A stretch of 39,689 nucleotides of DNA, from the NCBI GenBank assembly GCA_902551445.1, contig CACDDB010000006.1:1-39689 (forward strand). The letters run 5' to 3'. This stretch comes from an uncultured Pelagibacteraceae bacterium. Lineage in GTDB: Bacteria; Pseudomonadota; Alphaproteobacteria; Pelagibacterales; Pelagibacteraceae. The translations under genes were made by a program, and so were the position numbers. Numbering within the stretch: position 1 is the stretch's first letter; each line of letters begins with the position of its first letter. Below are positions 1 through 8,232 of this stretch, piece by piece. Below the pieces are notes generated by a model, which was not told where the DNA came from, ran no database searches, and saw only the letters and a program-made list of their open reading frames with translations.

Positions 1-1607
1 TAATTTTTCACGAAATAAAAAACTCAATAAAAAATAACATTAGTTCAAGAGGGTCTGTAGCAAATAGAAAATACATTATTTCCTTTTCGTTATTTACATT
101 AATACCGTCATTATTAATCTCAATATTTTCACTTTTCATTTTTTCCTTTGCGTTAGAAAAATACTTTGATGATAAAATTACAACTGTTGTAAACAATTCA
201 TATGAGTTAGCTAAAAACTATGTTGATGAAAAAAGAAACAAGATAGAATCTGATATTGTGCTCGTTTCATTTGATTTAAATAAAAACCATAAAATTTTAA
301 AAAATAACAAAAATAATCTACAAAACTTTTTGAACACACAAAGACTTTTAAGAGGTCTTGATCAAATTCACTTAATAAATAGTAACAAAGAAGTTTTAAT
401 TTCATCCTCTATTACTGAGTATATTCCTGTAGAGGATAAGGCGCTAGAAATGGTATTAAATGACGACAGACCTTTAAAAATTATTAATGCATTTGAAAAC
501 AAATCTGCTGCAATAATTAAACTATCTTCGTATGAAAATACTTTTTTATATGTAGTAAAATTTCTTGATAAAGAAATCTCAAACTATTTAACGGAATCTC
601 AAGAAGCTAAAAATTTTTACTATACTGTGGAAGATAAAAGTCTTGGAATTAAATTTTCTTTTGCATTGATTTATATTATAATTGTTACACTGTTATTATT
701 TTTATCTATAACTATTGCTATTAGATTTTCATCTAGATTTTTTATTTCTATCAATAATTTAATATCTGCTTCGAAAGACATTGGTAGGGGTAATTTAAAT
801 GCCAAGGTTCCTGAATTAAAAGCTGATAAGGAAATTGAAATTTTAAATAAAAATTTTAATGCTATGACTAGTCGTTTAAAGTTTCAGCAAGACAAATTAT
901 TAAATACAGAAAGACATGAGGCTTGGGAAAGCATTGCACGAAAATTGGCTCATGAAATAAAAAACCCTCTTACTCCAATTCAACTTACTATTGATAATTT
1001 AAAATCTAAATATTTGACAGAGGTGGATACCAATATAAAAGAAAAATATCTAAATAACCTTCAAACAATAAATAAGCAAATCAAACAAATTGAAAATTTA
1101 GTTAATGAATTTTCAGATTTTGCTAGAATGCCCAAACCTTTATTTAAAAAAAATGATTTGATTGAAATAATTAAGTCAAATATAGATTTGTTAAAAAAAA
1201 TTGACATTACTATTAAAATTAATTTTAAGAACCCAAACGAAAAAATATTTTTTCTGTCAGATTATGAACAATTATCAAGAGTTTTTTTGAATCTTATTAA
1301 AAACTCAATAGAGAGCATTCAAGAAAAAGTTAAAAAAACGAGCAATATTAACAAAATAATTGATATAGAAATTACTGAGATAAGAGACTATATAACAATT
1401 AATATTATCGATGATGGTATTGGTTTTAGTAATATAGATGCAAAAGAATTAATTAAACCATATTTTACAACAAAACAAAAAGGAACAGGATTAGGTTTGT
1501 CGATAGTAAATAAAATTATTAATGATCACAATGGATCAATTGAGTTTGAAAACTCTCACAATGGTGCAAAAGTCAAAATAATTTTGAACAAAACAAATGT
1601 CAGCTGA
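1..1607 (+). CDS. ntrY: Nitrogen-regulation sensor histidine kinase NtrY (5' end outside window)
   Basis: Membrane sensor kinase of the NtrY/NtrX two-component system. The frame is open from base 3 with no stop, and residues encoded before base 258 already match NtrY (a membrane segment near bases 75-150, then a periplasmic-type domain), so the true start lies upstream. A second membrane segment (about 655-725) is followed by a HAMP region, the phosphoacceptor motif LAHEIKNPLTPIQ (His codon at 951-953), and the ATPase motifs NLIKNSIES, IIDDGIGFS and KGTGLGLSIV. The PAS domain that usually sits between HAMP and the histidine domain is missing: only about 30 residues join them. The stop overlaps the ntrX start by 11 bases, so the two are co-translated. 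The family assignment is secure; the signal sensed is unknown. Confidence 0.93.
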   Translation, partial: IFHEIKNSIKNNISSRGSVANRKYIISFSLFTLIPSLLISIFSLFIFSFALEKYFDDKITTVVNNSYELAKNYVDEKRNKIESDIVLVSFDLNKNHKILKNNKNNLQNFLNTQRLLRGLDQIHLINSNKEVLISSSITEYIPVEDKALEMVLNDDRPLKIINAFENKSAAIIKLSSYENTFLYVVKFLDKEISNYLTESQEAKNFYYTVEDKSLGIKFSFALIYIIIVTLLLFLSITIAIRFSSRFFISINNLISASKDIGRGNLNAKVPELKADKEIEILNKNFNAMTSRLKFQQDKLLNTERHEAWESIARKLAHEIKNPLTPIQLTIDNLKSKYLTEVDTNIKEKYLNNLQTINKQIKQIENLVNEFSDFARMPKPLFKKNDLIEIIKSNIDLLKKIDITIKINFKNPNEKIFFLSDYEQLSRVFLNLIKNSIESIQEKVKKTSNINKIIDIEITEIRDYITINIIDDGIGFSNIDAKELIKPYFTTKQKGTGLGLSIVNKIINDHNGSIEFENSHNGAKVKIILNKTNVS

Positions 1608-2953
1608 AATATTAATAATTGACGACAATCCCGATATTAGAGTTATCTTAAATGAGTTAATTCAAGAAGCTGGTTATAAAACTAGATTAGCAGCAAATTA
1701 CAATCAAGCATTATCAGAAATTGATAAAAAATTACCCGAAGTAGCAATAATAGACGTCAAGTTAGATAAAGGCGATAATGATGGTATTGAATTATTAAAT
1801 CATATTAAAAAAAAAAATAAGGATATACCTGTTATTATAATATCTGGACATGCAAACATAGAAATGGCTGTAAATTCATTAAAGTCTGGTGCCTTTGAAT
1901 TTATTCAAAAACCTTTCGATAAAGAGAGACTTATGAACTTTGTAAATAGGGCTGTTGAAAACTATAACTTAAAAAATGAAAATAAAAATCTCCAATCTAA
2001 ACTTTTTCACTCATATGATTTAATTGGGAAAAGTCAAAATATAAGTTCCATAAGAGAACAAATTGAAAAGCTATCATTGTCTGATAGTAGAATTTTTATT
2101 TCTGGTCCGACTGGCACAGGAAAAGAATTAATAGCAAGAAAAATTTATAAAAAATCCAAGAGAAATAAAGGTCCGTTCATTATAATAAATGGAGCATTGC
2201 TTGACATAAAAAAATATGAGGAAGAACTTTTTGGCGAAGAAAAACCAGATGGATCTATTTCATATGGTGCATTAGAGAAAGCAACTGGAGGAATTTTATT
2301 AATTGATGAAGTTTCAGAAATTCCATTAGAAACTCAATCTAAGATATTGAGAGTCGTTATTGATCAAAAATTCAAAAGAACTAATGGAAACCATGATATT
2401 AAAGTTGATGTTAGAATCATCTGTTCTAGCAGTAAAGATATTAAAAAAGAAATTAAAGAAGGAAATTTTAGAGAAGATCTTTATCATAGACTAAATGTAT
2501 TCAATATAAATATTGAACCTTTAAACAAAAGAATTGAAGATATACCGCTTTTAGTAGATTACTTTTCTGAAAAAATCTGTGATTTGTATAAAATTAAAAA
2601 CTTTCAAATAAGTGATAACAACTATCTTTTAAATTATAGTTGGCCTGGAAATGTTCGAGAATTAAGAAATCTAGTAGAAAGAGTAGCTATACTTTCACCA
2701 GGAAATGACTCAAATAAGATTTTAGAAATAGTTAAAGAATCATTAACAAGGAATAAAGATGAAAACTTTTCCGTTACTGATACACTTTCAGTACCTTTAA
2801 GAGAAGCTAGAGAAACTTTTGAAAGAGAGTACCTTATCTCTCAATTAAAAAAAAAATGCTGGGAATATTTCTAAAACTGCCAAATTCGTAGGTATGGAAA
2901 GATCTGCTCTTTACAGGAAACTTAAACTACTTGGAGTAAAAGATTTAAATTAA
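1597..2953 (+). CDS. ntrX: Nitrogen assimilation response regulator NtrX, with a +1 frameshift near 2847-2856
   Basis: Response regulator partner of NtrY. Order: receiver domain (phosphoacceptor D53 in IIDVKLDKG; conserved K in FIQKPF), AAA+ domain with Walker A GPTGTGKE at residues 170-177 and Walker B ILLIDEV, then a Fis-type DNA-binding domain. As written, the frame stops at 2874 after ten consecutive A (2847-2856), giving 425 residues without the DNA-binding domain. Removing one A restores the frame through NAGNISKTAKFVGMERSALY to a stop at 2951-2953 (451 residues), which overlaps the trkA ATG by one base. The end given here is the restored one. The GAFTGA loop that contacts sigma-54 is absent, as the AAA+ domain runs from ELFGEE to GALEKATGG. 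The shift could be a real mutation, a homopolymer error, or a site of slippage. Confidence 0.88.
2847..2856 (+). other. A10 homopolymer at the ntrX frameshift
   Basis: Ten consecutive A follow TT in the codons for Gln-Leu-Lys-Lys. Nine A would keep ntrX in frame through its Fis-type DNA-binding domain. An otherwise identical run of nine A (TTA AAA AAA AAT, Leu-Lys-Lys-Asn) is intact in trkA at 3546-3554, and a run of eleven A inside ntrX at 1807-1817 is also in frame, so long A runs are tolerated here. Confidence 0.85.
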
Positions 2954-4326
2954 TGAATATTATTATATGTGGAGCTGGCAGAGTAGGCTTTACTATTGCC
3001 AAATTGCTCACAGAACAAGACCATTCTGTAACAATAATCGACCAATCTAGTGAAGATATACAAAAACTGAACGAGTCCTTGGACGTAAAAGCAATAGTTG
3101 GCAAAGCTACTTATCCATCAATACTCGAAAAGGCCGATGCAGCAAATGCTGATATGATTATTGCAGTAACTAAAAATGATGAAATTAATATGCTGATTTG
3201 TCAAATCGCATATACTGTTTTTAACATACCAAAAAAGATTGCAAGAATTAGATCTCAAGACTATCTAAATCCAAAATTTTCTAAAGTTTATAATAAAGAA
3301 AATTTGCCAATCGATGTCATTATTTCTCCCGAATTAGAAATAGCAAAATCAATTCTAAGAAAACTAGAAGCTCCAGGCGCATTAGATAATGTTCCTTTTG
3401 CTGAAAATAAAATAAGACTTATTGAAATTTCCATTGATGAAAAATGTCCAATTGCAGACATAAAATTAAACGATTTAACAAAAAGATTTCCCGATCTTAA
3501 TGCTAATATTTTAGGAGTAGTAAGAAAAAATAATTTTATAATGTTAAAAAAAAATGATGTTATGAAAATTGATGACAAAGCATATGTTTTGATAAACTCC
3601 TCTCAGATGCAAAAAACTTTGGAAGCATTTGGACATAACGAAAAAATTTCTAATAAAATATTAATTATAGGAGGTGGAAATATAGGTTTTAATCTTGCAA
3701 AAAATATTGAACAAAGTTTTGAAGATGCAAGATTAAAAATTATTGAAAAAAATAAAGAAAGAGCAAAAGAAATTGCTAATGAATTAAATAATACGATAGT
3801 TATTAACGGTAATGGTTTAGATGAAGACGTTTTAAATGAAGCTAATCTTGAAGAAGTTGAAACAGTTATAGCTTTAACTAATGATGATGAAGATAATTTA
3901 ATGATTAGTGTTTTAGTTGAAAAATTTTCTAAAAATAAAAGAACTATGGCTTTAATAAATAAACCTAATTACTCATTGTTGCAATCTTCTTTAAAAATTG
4001 ATGATTTAATTGATCCTCGTATGAATACTGTTTCAAGTATATTAAAACATGTTCATAAAGGTACTATTGAAAATGCTTACACGATATTAAATGGCGAGTA
4101 TGAAGTCATTGAAGCTGAAATTATTGAAACTTCTGAATTGATAAATAAAGAATTAAAAAATACTGATTTACCAGACGAAATCAGAATAGGAGCCGTATTA
4201 AGAAAAAATGAAGTTATAATTCCTAGATCAAATTTTATATTTAAGAAAGATGATGTAGTAGTATTAATGGCTAAAAGAGATTTTTTGCCAGTTGTTGAAA
4301 ATATGTTTAGAATAAGTTCAGTATAA
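2953..4326 (+). CDS. trkA: Trk system potassium uptake protein TrkA (NAD-binding regulatory subunit)
   Basis: Peripheral cytoplasmic subunit that gates the TrkH potassium channel in response to bound nucleotide. 457 residues, the usual full length for a two-copy TrkA. It has two RCK_N Rossmann domains, each with a glycine-rich NAD-binding loop (ICGAGRVG near residue 4 and IIGGGNIG near residue 238), each followed by a TrkA_C domain (about 140-225 and 375-455). The ATG shares its first base with the restored ntrX stop, and trkH follows five bases after the stop. Placement after ntrYX is the normal alphaproteobacterial arrangement. Confident. Confidence 0.95.
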   Translation: MNIIICGAGRVGFTIAKLLTEQDHSVTIIDQSSEDIQKLNESLDVKAIVGKATYPSILEKADAANADMIIAVTKNDEINMLICQIAYTVFNIPKKIARIRSQDYLNPKFSKVYNKENLPIDVIISPELEIAKSILRKLEAPGALDNVPFAENKIRLIEISIDEKCPIADIKLNDLTKRFPDLNANILGVVRKNNFIMLKKNDVMKIDDKAYVLINSSQMQKTLEAFGHNEKISNKILIIGGGNIGFNLAKNIEQSFEDARLKIIEKNKERAKEIANELNNTIVINGNGLDEDVLNEANLEEVETVIALTNDDEDNLMISVLVEKFSKNKRTMALINKPNYSLLQSSLKIDDLIDPRMNTVSSILKHVHKGTIENAYTILNGEYEVIEAEIIETSELINKELKNTDLPDEIRIGAVLRKNEVIIPRSNFIFKKDDVVVLMAKRDFLPVVENMFRISSV

Positions 4327-4331
4327 ATAAA

Positions 4332-5738
4332 ATGAATCGTTTTGGTTTTATTTATATTGGTTGTTTTTTTTTACTTATATCATTTTTTTCTTTTTTAAAT
4401 ATAATTTATTCTTACTACTTCAATCTTTATCTAAACATAGATGCTTATTTATATTCATTAATCTTATCTTTAATTATTGGTTTATCTTTATTTTTTACAA
4501 AAAAAAATGATAATAAAATTTCAATATATGAAAAAATTATTATTGTTCTAATAGGATATATAACAATACCAATATTAATATCTGTACCCTACTATCTAAG
4601 CATCTATAATATTTCATTTTTAGACTGCTATTTTGAGTCAATATCTGGTTTTACATCTACTGGATTTTCAATATTTACAAACATTAGGCATTTGGATGAA
4701 AGTTTAATTTTATGGAGATCGTCATCACAATGGATAGGTGGTATTTATTTTTTATTTTCAATTATTTTATTAATAGATGTTTTTGATGATAATTTAAAAA
4801 AATCTTTAACAAATTTTTTATCTTTTAATATAAATGAAACAATTAAACAGTCTTTTAAGATTTTTATTTTATATTGTGTTTTAACTTTAATATTATTTAT
4901 AATTTTAAAAATAATTGACATTAGAACATTTGACTCATTTAACCTGTCTATGACAATTATATCTTCAGGTGGTTTTATTCCGGTAAATAATATTGAATCT
5001 ATATTAAATACAACGTTTAAGGAAATTGTATTTTCCTTGTTGTTATTAACTTCTTTTTTTAGTTTGTTCTTATCCTACAATTTAATATTTTTAAGTAAAA
5101 AAAACTTGAATTTTTTTACTGAAGATTTGTATTTAGTTATCTATTTTTTTATATTAATTTTTATATTTTTTGTATTTTTAAACAACGAATCTAATTTTTC
5201 TATAACTTTATTGTCTTTAACAAGTAGTATTTCTAATGTAGGAATTTCAAATAGTAATATCTCTTCTAACCTTTATTTTATTTTTTTAATACTAGTAATA
5301 ATTGGAGGTTCTTTTTTTTCAACAAGTTCTGGAATTAGATTTATTAAAATACATTCATTAATCAAGTATTCTTTTAATGAGCTTCTTTCTCACGCTAGAC
5401 CCAAGCATGTTTTTGCTAACAAACTTACTTTTTCTGATAAAAATTTAAATCAATCTGACATTAGCAAGTATTTTTTATCTGTTGTAATTTTTATTATTTG
5501 TTTATTATCAATTACCTTAATTCTAACTTTTTTTAATAACAATTTTGATGAATCATTTAAAATCGGAATATTAACAATCATGAATACCGTTAATTCATCA
5601 ATGTATGGATTAAAAGATTATAGTTTTTATAATTTAGACATATTTTCAAAAAGTACTCTTATGCTGTTTATGATTATCGGCAGAGTTGAATTATTAACAT
5701 TAATAATATTATCTAAAAAATTTCTTTTCAAAAATTAA
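4332..5738 (+). CDS. trkH: Trk system potassium uptake protein TrkH (channel subunit)
   Basis: Integral inner-membrane potassium translocating subunit, partner of the TrkA encoded just upstream. 468 residues, very hydrophobic, with about ten membrane helices and pore loops. Selectivity-filter-like segments are visible: ESISGFTSTGFS (first loop), TIISSGGFIP (second loop) and SSISNVGISNSN (third loop). The fourth loop (TIMNTVNSSMYGL) is degenerate compared with the consensus. The sequence is highly A+T-biased and rich in Phe, Ile and Leu. Family membership follows from both the loops and the pairing with trkA; ion selectivity is inferred from the family. Confidence 0.9.
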   Translation: MNRFGFIYIGCFFLLISFFSFLNIIYSYYFNLYLNIDAYLYSLILSLIIGLSLFFTKKNDNKISIYEKIIIVLIGYITIPILISVPYYLSIYNISFLDCYFESISGFTSTGFSIFTNIRHLDESLILWRSSSQWIGGIYFLFSIILLIDVFDDNLKKSLTNFLSFNINETIKQSFKIFILYCVLTLILFIILKIIDIRTFDSFNLSMTIISSGGFIPVNNIESILNTTFKEIVFSLLLLTSFFSLFLSYNLIFLSKKNLNFFTEDLYLVIYFFILIFIFFVFLNNESNFSITLLSLTSSISNVGISNSNISSNLYFIFLILVIIGGSFFSTSSGIRFIKIHSLIKYSFNELLSHARPKHVFANKLTFSDKNLNQSDISKYFLSVVIFIICLLSITLILTFFNNNFDESFKIGILTIMNTVNSSMYGLKDYSFYNLDIFSKSTLMLFMIIGRVELLTLIILSKKFLFKN

Positions 5739-5763
5739 ATTAGTATTATAAGGTAGTCTCTTT

Positions 5764-5840
5764 GCGCCCTTAGCTCAGCTGGATAGAGCAACGGTTTTCT
5801 AAACCGTGGGTCGGAGGTTCGAATCCTTCAGGGCGCGCCA
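5764..5840 (+). tRNA. tRNA-Arg (anticodon TCT)
   Basis: A full cloverleaf is visible: acceptor stem GCGCCCT paired with AGGGCGC, D arm AGCTCAGCTGGATAGAGC, anticodon stem ACGGT/ACCGT around the loop TTTCTAA (anticodon TCT, reading AGA/AGG), T loop GGTTCGAATCC, discriminator G, and an encoded CCA end. Length 77. It lies alone between trkH and aapJ. AGA is by far the favoured arginine codon in the neighbouring genes, so this is likely the major arginine tRNA. Confidence 0.97.
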
Positions 5841-5925
5841 AAAATTGCACCATTTTGGACATTATTTACCATTGAAGACACTTTAAGTTTCTGCTTTACT
5901 TGTGAAGTTCAAATTTAATTTTGAA

Positions 5926-5943
5926 TTATTTGTTAACAAATAA
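5926..5943. promoter_or_regulatory. 18-base perfect palindrome upstream of aapJ (candidate operator)
   Basis: TTATTTGTTAACAAATAA reads the same on both strands over all 18 bases. It ends 24 bases before the aapJ ATG and just upstream of the ribosome binding site. A second, smaller hairpin (TTCAAA/TTTGAA with a 6-base loop, 5908-5925) abuts it on the left. A protein binding site for a dimeric regulator or a leader RNA hairpin are both possible. The inverted repeat is seen directly; its function is inferred. Confidence 0.45.
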
Positions 5944-5967
5944 ATAAACAAAAATGAGGAATAAATA

Positions 5968-7008
5968 ATGTTTAAAATAATAAAACAATTGACTTCTGTA
6001 GTTGCTTTATTTGCTGTTCTGTTTACTTTTACAACAGAGGCAATGGCGGCTAAGAAATCAAAAACTCTTAAAAACACTCAGAAGAAAGGTTTTGTAAGAT
6101 GTGGTGTTTCTCAAGGTCTACCAGGATTTTCAAATGCTGATGCATCTGGAAATTGGACTGGTGTTGACGTTGATGTATGTAGAGCTGTTGCTGCTGCAGT
6201 ACTAGGTGATGCGAACAAAGTTAAGTTCACTCCATTAAGTGCTAAAGAAAGATTTACTGCTTTAACATCAGGTGAGATTGATATTTTATCAAGAAACACT
6301 ACCTGGACTCTTTCTAGAGATGCTGACATTGGTCTTACTTTCGTAGGAGTAAACTTCTATGACGGTCAAGGCTTTATGGTTAGAAAAAATTCAGGCTATT
6401 CATCTGTGAATGATTTCAAAGATGGAATTTCTGCATGTACTAACCTTGGAACGACAACTGAACTTAACATGAGAGACTTCTTTAATTCTAAAGGAATTTC
6501 TTATGAACCAGTAACTTTTGAGAAAGCTGATGAAGTTGTTGCAGCATATGACGCAGGAAGATGTGATACTTACACTACTGATAAATCTGGATTAGCTGCT
6601 CAAAGAATTAAACTAAGTTCTCCAGATGACCACATAGTATTACCTGAAACTATTTCAAAAGAGCCTTTAGGCCCTGTTGTTAGGCAAGGTGATTCTGTTT
6701 GGGAAGATATCGTAAGATGGTCATTAAACGTAATGATCGAAGCTGAAGAATACGGTGTAAATTCTGGAAACGCAGATTCAATGAAAACTTCTGATAACCC
6801 AGCAATCAAAAGATTGGTTGGAGCAGAAGGCGAGTTAGGAGCTGCTTTCGGTTTAGATAATGACTGGAGTTTAAGAATTATCAAACAAGTTGGTAACTAT
6901 GGTGAAAGCTATAAAAGAAATATAGCAGACACTGGTATTCTGCCTGATAGAGGTCCGAATGAATTATGGACTAAAGGTGGAATTCTTTACGTACCACCAG
7001 CAAGATAA
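5968..7008 (+). CDS. aapJ: General L-amino-acid ABC transporter substrate-binding protein AapJ (YhdW)
   Basis: Periplasmic binding protein of the broad-specificity amino-acid importer AapJQMP. 346 residues with an N-terminal signal peptide and likely cleavage after AMA (residue 27 or so). The mature protein shows the AapJ pattern: VRCGVSQGLPGFS, then ANWTGVDVDVCRA-type residues, RNTTWTLSRD, and the late motifs NELWTKGG and LYVPPAR. A clear ribosome binding site (GAGGA, 5956-5960) sits seven bases before the ATG. Codon use is visibly less A+T-biased than in neighbours (many GCT, GGT, AAC, TTC), which fits very high expression, as known for SAR11 binding proteins. A strong terminator follows, so this gene is probably transcribed well above the permeases. 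Confidence 0.96.
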   Translation: MFKIIKQLTSVVALFAVLFTFTTEAMAAKKSKTLKNTQKKGFVRCGVSQGLPGFSNADASGNWTGVDVDVCRAVAAAVLGDANKVKFTPLSAKERFTALTSGEIDILSRNTTWTLSRDADIGLTFVGVNFYDGQGFMVRKNSGYSSVNDFKDGISACTNLGTTTELNMRDFFNSKGISYEPVTFEKADEVVAAYDAGRCDTYTTDKSGLAAQRIKLSSPDDHIVLPETISKEPLGPVVRQGDSVWEDIVRWSLNVMIEAEEYGVNSGNADSMKTSDNPAIKRLVGAEGELGAAFGLDNDWSLRIIKQVGNYGESYKRNIADTGILPDRGPNELWTKGGILYVPPAR

Positions 7009-7027
7009 TTAGTATCTAATAAACTTT

Positions 7028-7060
7028 AAAAAGGGCTAGATTTTTCTAGCCCTTTTTTTT
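7028..7060 (+). terminator. Intrinsic terminator between aapJ and aapQ
   Basis: A 13-base-pair stem (AAAAAGGGCTAGA / TCTAGCCCTTTTT) with a TTTT loop runs into eight T. It is the clearest hairpin in the window. It lies 20 bases after the aapJ stop and 21 bases before the aapQ start, so it should end or attenuate transcription after the binding-protein gene. Confidence 0.92.
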
Positions 7061-7080
7061 ATTATGCTTTCAATCGATTT

Positions 7081-8232
7081 ATGAATTTTAAGCTTAAAAA
7101 TATATTACCACAATTAATTACATTATTAGCTGTAATTCTTGTTTTTGGTTTTTTTGCTTACAATGCCCAAGTCAATATGGAGAACAGGGGAATTGAGTTT
7201 GGTTTTGGTTTTTTATCACAAGAATCTTCTTTTGATGTTCAATTTTCATTAATTGATTATGATGGCTCACATTCATATGCTAGGGCATATTTAGTTGGTT
7301 TACTAAATACACTTTTGGTAGCATTTATAGGGATTATATTATCAACAATACTTGGTGTCATTGTAGGTATAGCTCGTCTTTCATCGAATTATTTAATTGA
7401 AAGGACTGCTGCTTGGTATGTAGAATTTTTTAGAAACATACCATTATTATTACAAATATTTTTTTGGTATTTTGCTGCTCTTAGAGCACTTCCACTACCA
7501 CAAGATACCGAACCGATGTTTGGTGTTTTTTTCTTAACAATTAAAGGATTATTTATACCTAGCTTTGTATGGGAAAATTTAGATATATTTATTTATTCAG
7601 TAATTGCAGCAATAATTTCTATTACTGTAATAAGAATTTATGCAAGAAAATTACAAGAAAATGAAGGAAAACAATTGCCTGTTTTTTCTATATCAGTTTC
7701 TTTGTTTATATTTTTACCTTTATTAACTTTTTTAATTGGTGGTGTTTCATTAGATCTTTCAGTACCTGAATTAGAACAAATGTCCAATACTTCTTTTAAA
7801 TACAAGGGTGGTCTTGGTATACCTCCAGAACTTATAGCTTTAACACTTGCTTTAGGTTTATATACAGCAACGTTTATCGCAGAATGCGTTCGAGCAGGAA
7901 TTCAAGGTATTAGCAAGGGACAAAAAGAAGCTGCTGCATCAATTGGTTTAACACCTAATCAGATTTTGAAACTGGTAATTATGCCACAAGCATTAAGAAT
8001 AATTATTCCACCAACTACAAACCAATATTTAAATTTAACTAAAAACTCTTCTCTTGCTGCAGCTATAGCTTATCCTGACTTAGTATTAGTTTTTGCAGGT
8101 ACTGCTTTAATGCAAACTGGTAGAGCAATAGAAATAGTCTCTATTACAATGTTCACATACTTATCAATAAGTTTGTCAATTTCAGTCTTGATGAATTGGT
8201 ACAATAAATCAATAGCAATTAAAGAAAAATAA
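7081..8232 (+). CDS. aapQ: General L-amino-acid ABC transporter permease AapQ (YhdX)
   Basis: Inner-membrane permease subunit of the Aap importer. 383 residues. It has an N-terminal membrane anchor, a periplasmic loop, and a HisM-type permease core. The EAA loop, which contacts the ATPase, is clear: GQKEAAASIGLTPNQILKLV near residues 280-299. A late LTKNSSLAAAIAYPDLV segment is typical of AapQ. The stop overlaps the aapM ATG by one base (TAATG). The ATG at 7081 has no strong ribosome binding site; it follows the terminator of aapJ closely, so either read-through or a weak internal promoter must supply the message. Confidence 0.94.
   Translation: MNFKLKNILPQLITLLAVILVFGFFAYNAQVNMENRGIEFGFGFLSQESSFDVQFSLIDYDGSHSYARAYLVGLLNTLLVAFIGIILSTILGVIVGIARLSSNYLIERTAAWYVEFFRNIPLLLQIFFWYFAALRALPLPQDTEPMFGVFFLTIKGLFIPSFVWENLDIFIYSVIAAIISITVIRIYARKLQENEGKQLPVFSISVSLFIFLPLLTFLIGGVSLDLSVPELEQMSNTSFKYKGGLGIPPELIALTLALGLYTATFIAECVRAGIQGISKGQKEAAASIGLTPNQILKLVIMPQALRIIIPPTTNQYLNLTKNSSLAAAIAYPDLVLVFAGTALMQTGRAIEIVSITMFTYLSISLSISVLMNWYNKSIAIKEK

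Noticed and set aside
258..1607. A GTG start for ntrY at 258
   Set aside because: The frame is open to the window edge and the upstream residues match NtrY, so 258 is an internal codon.
2874..2953. Treating ntrX as ending at 2874 with an unrelated spacer before trkA
   Set aside because: The +1 frame continues with a clear Fis-type helix and ends exactly at the trkA start, so the spacer is really coding sequence.
5841..5967. Riboswitch ahead of aapJ
   Set aside because: No pattern of a known class (glycine, SAM-V or others seen in SAR11) was recognised; only the two inverted repeats stand out.
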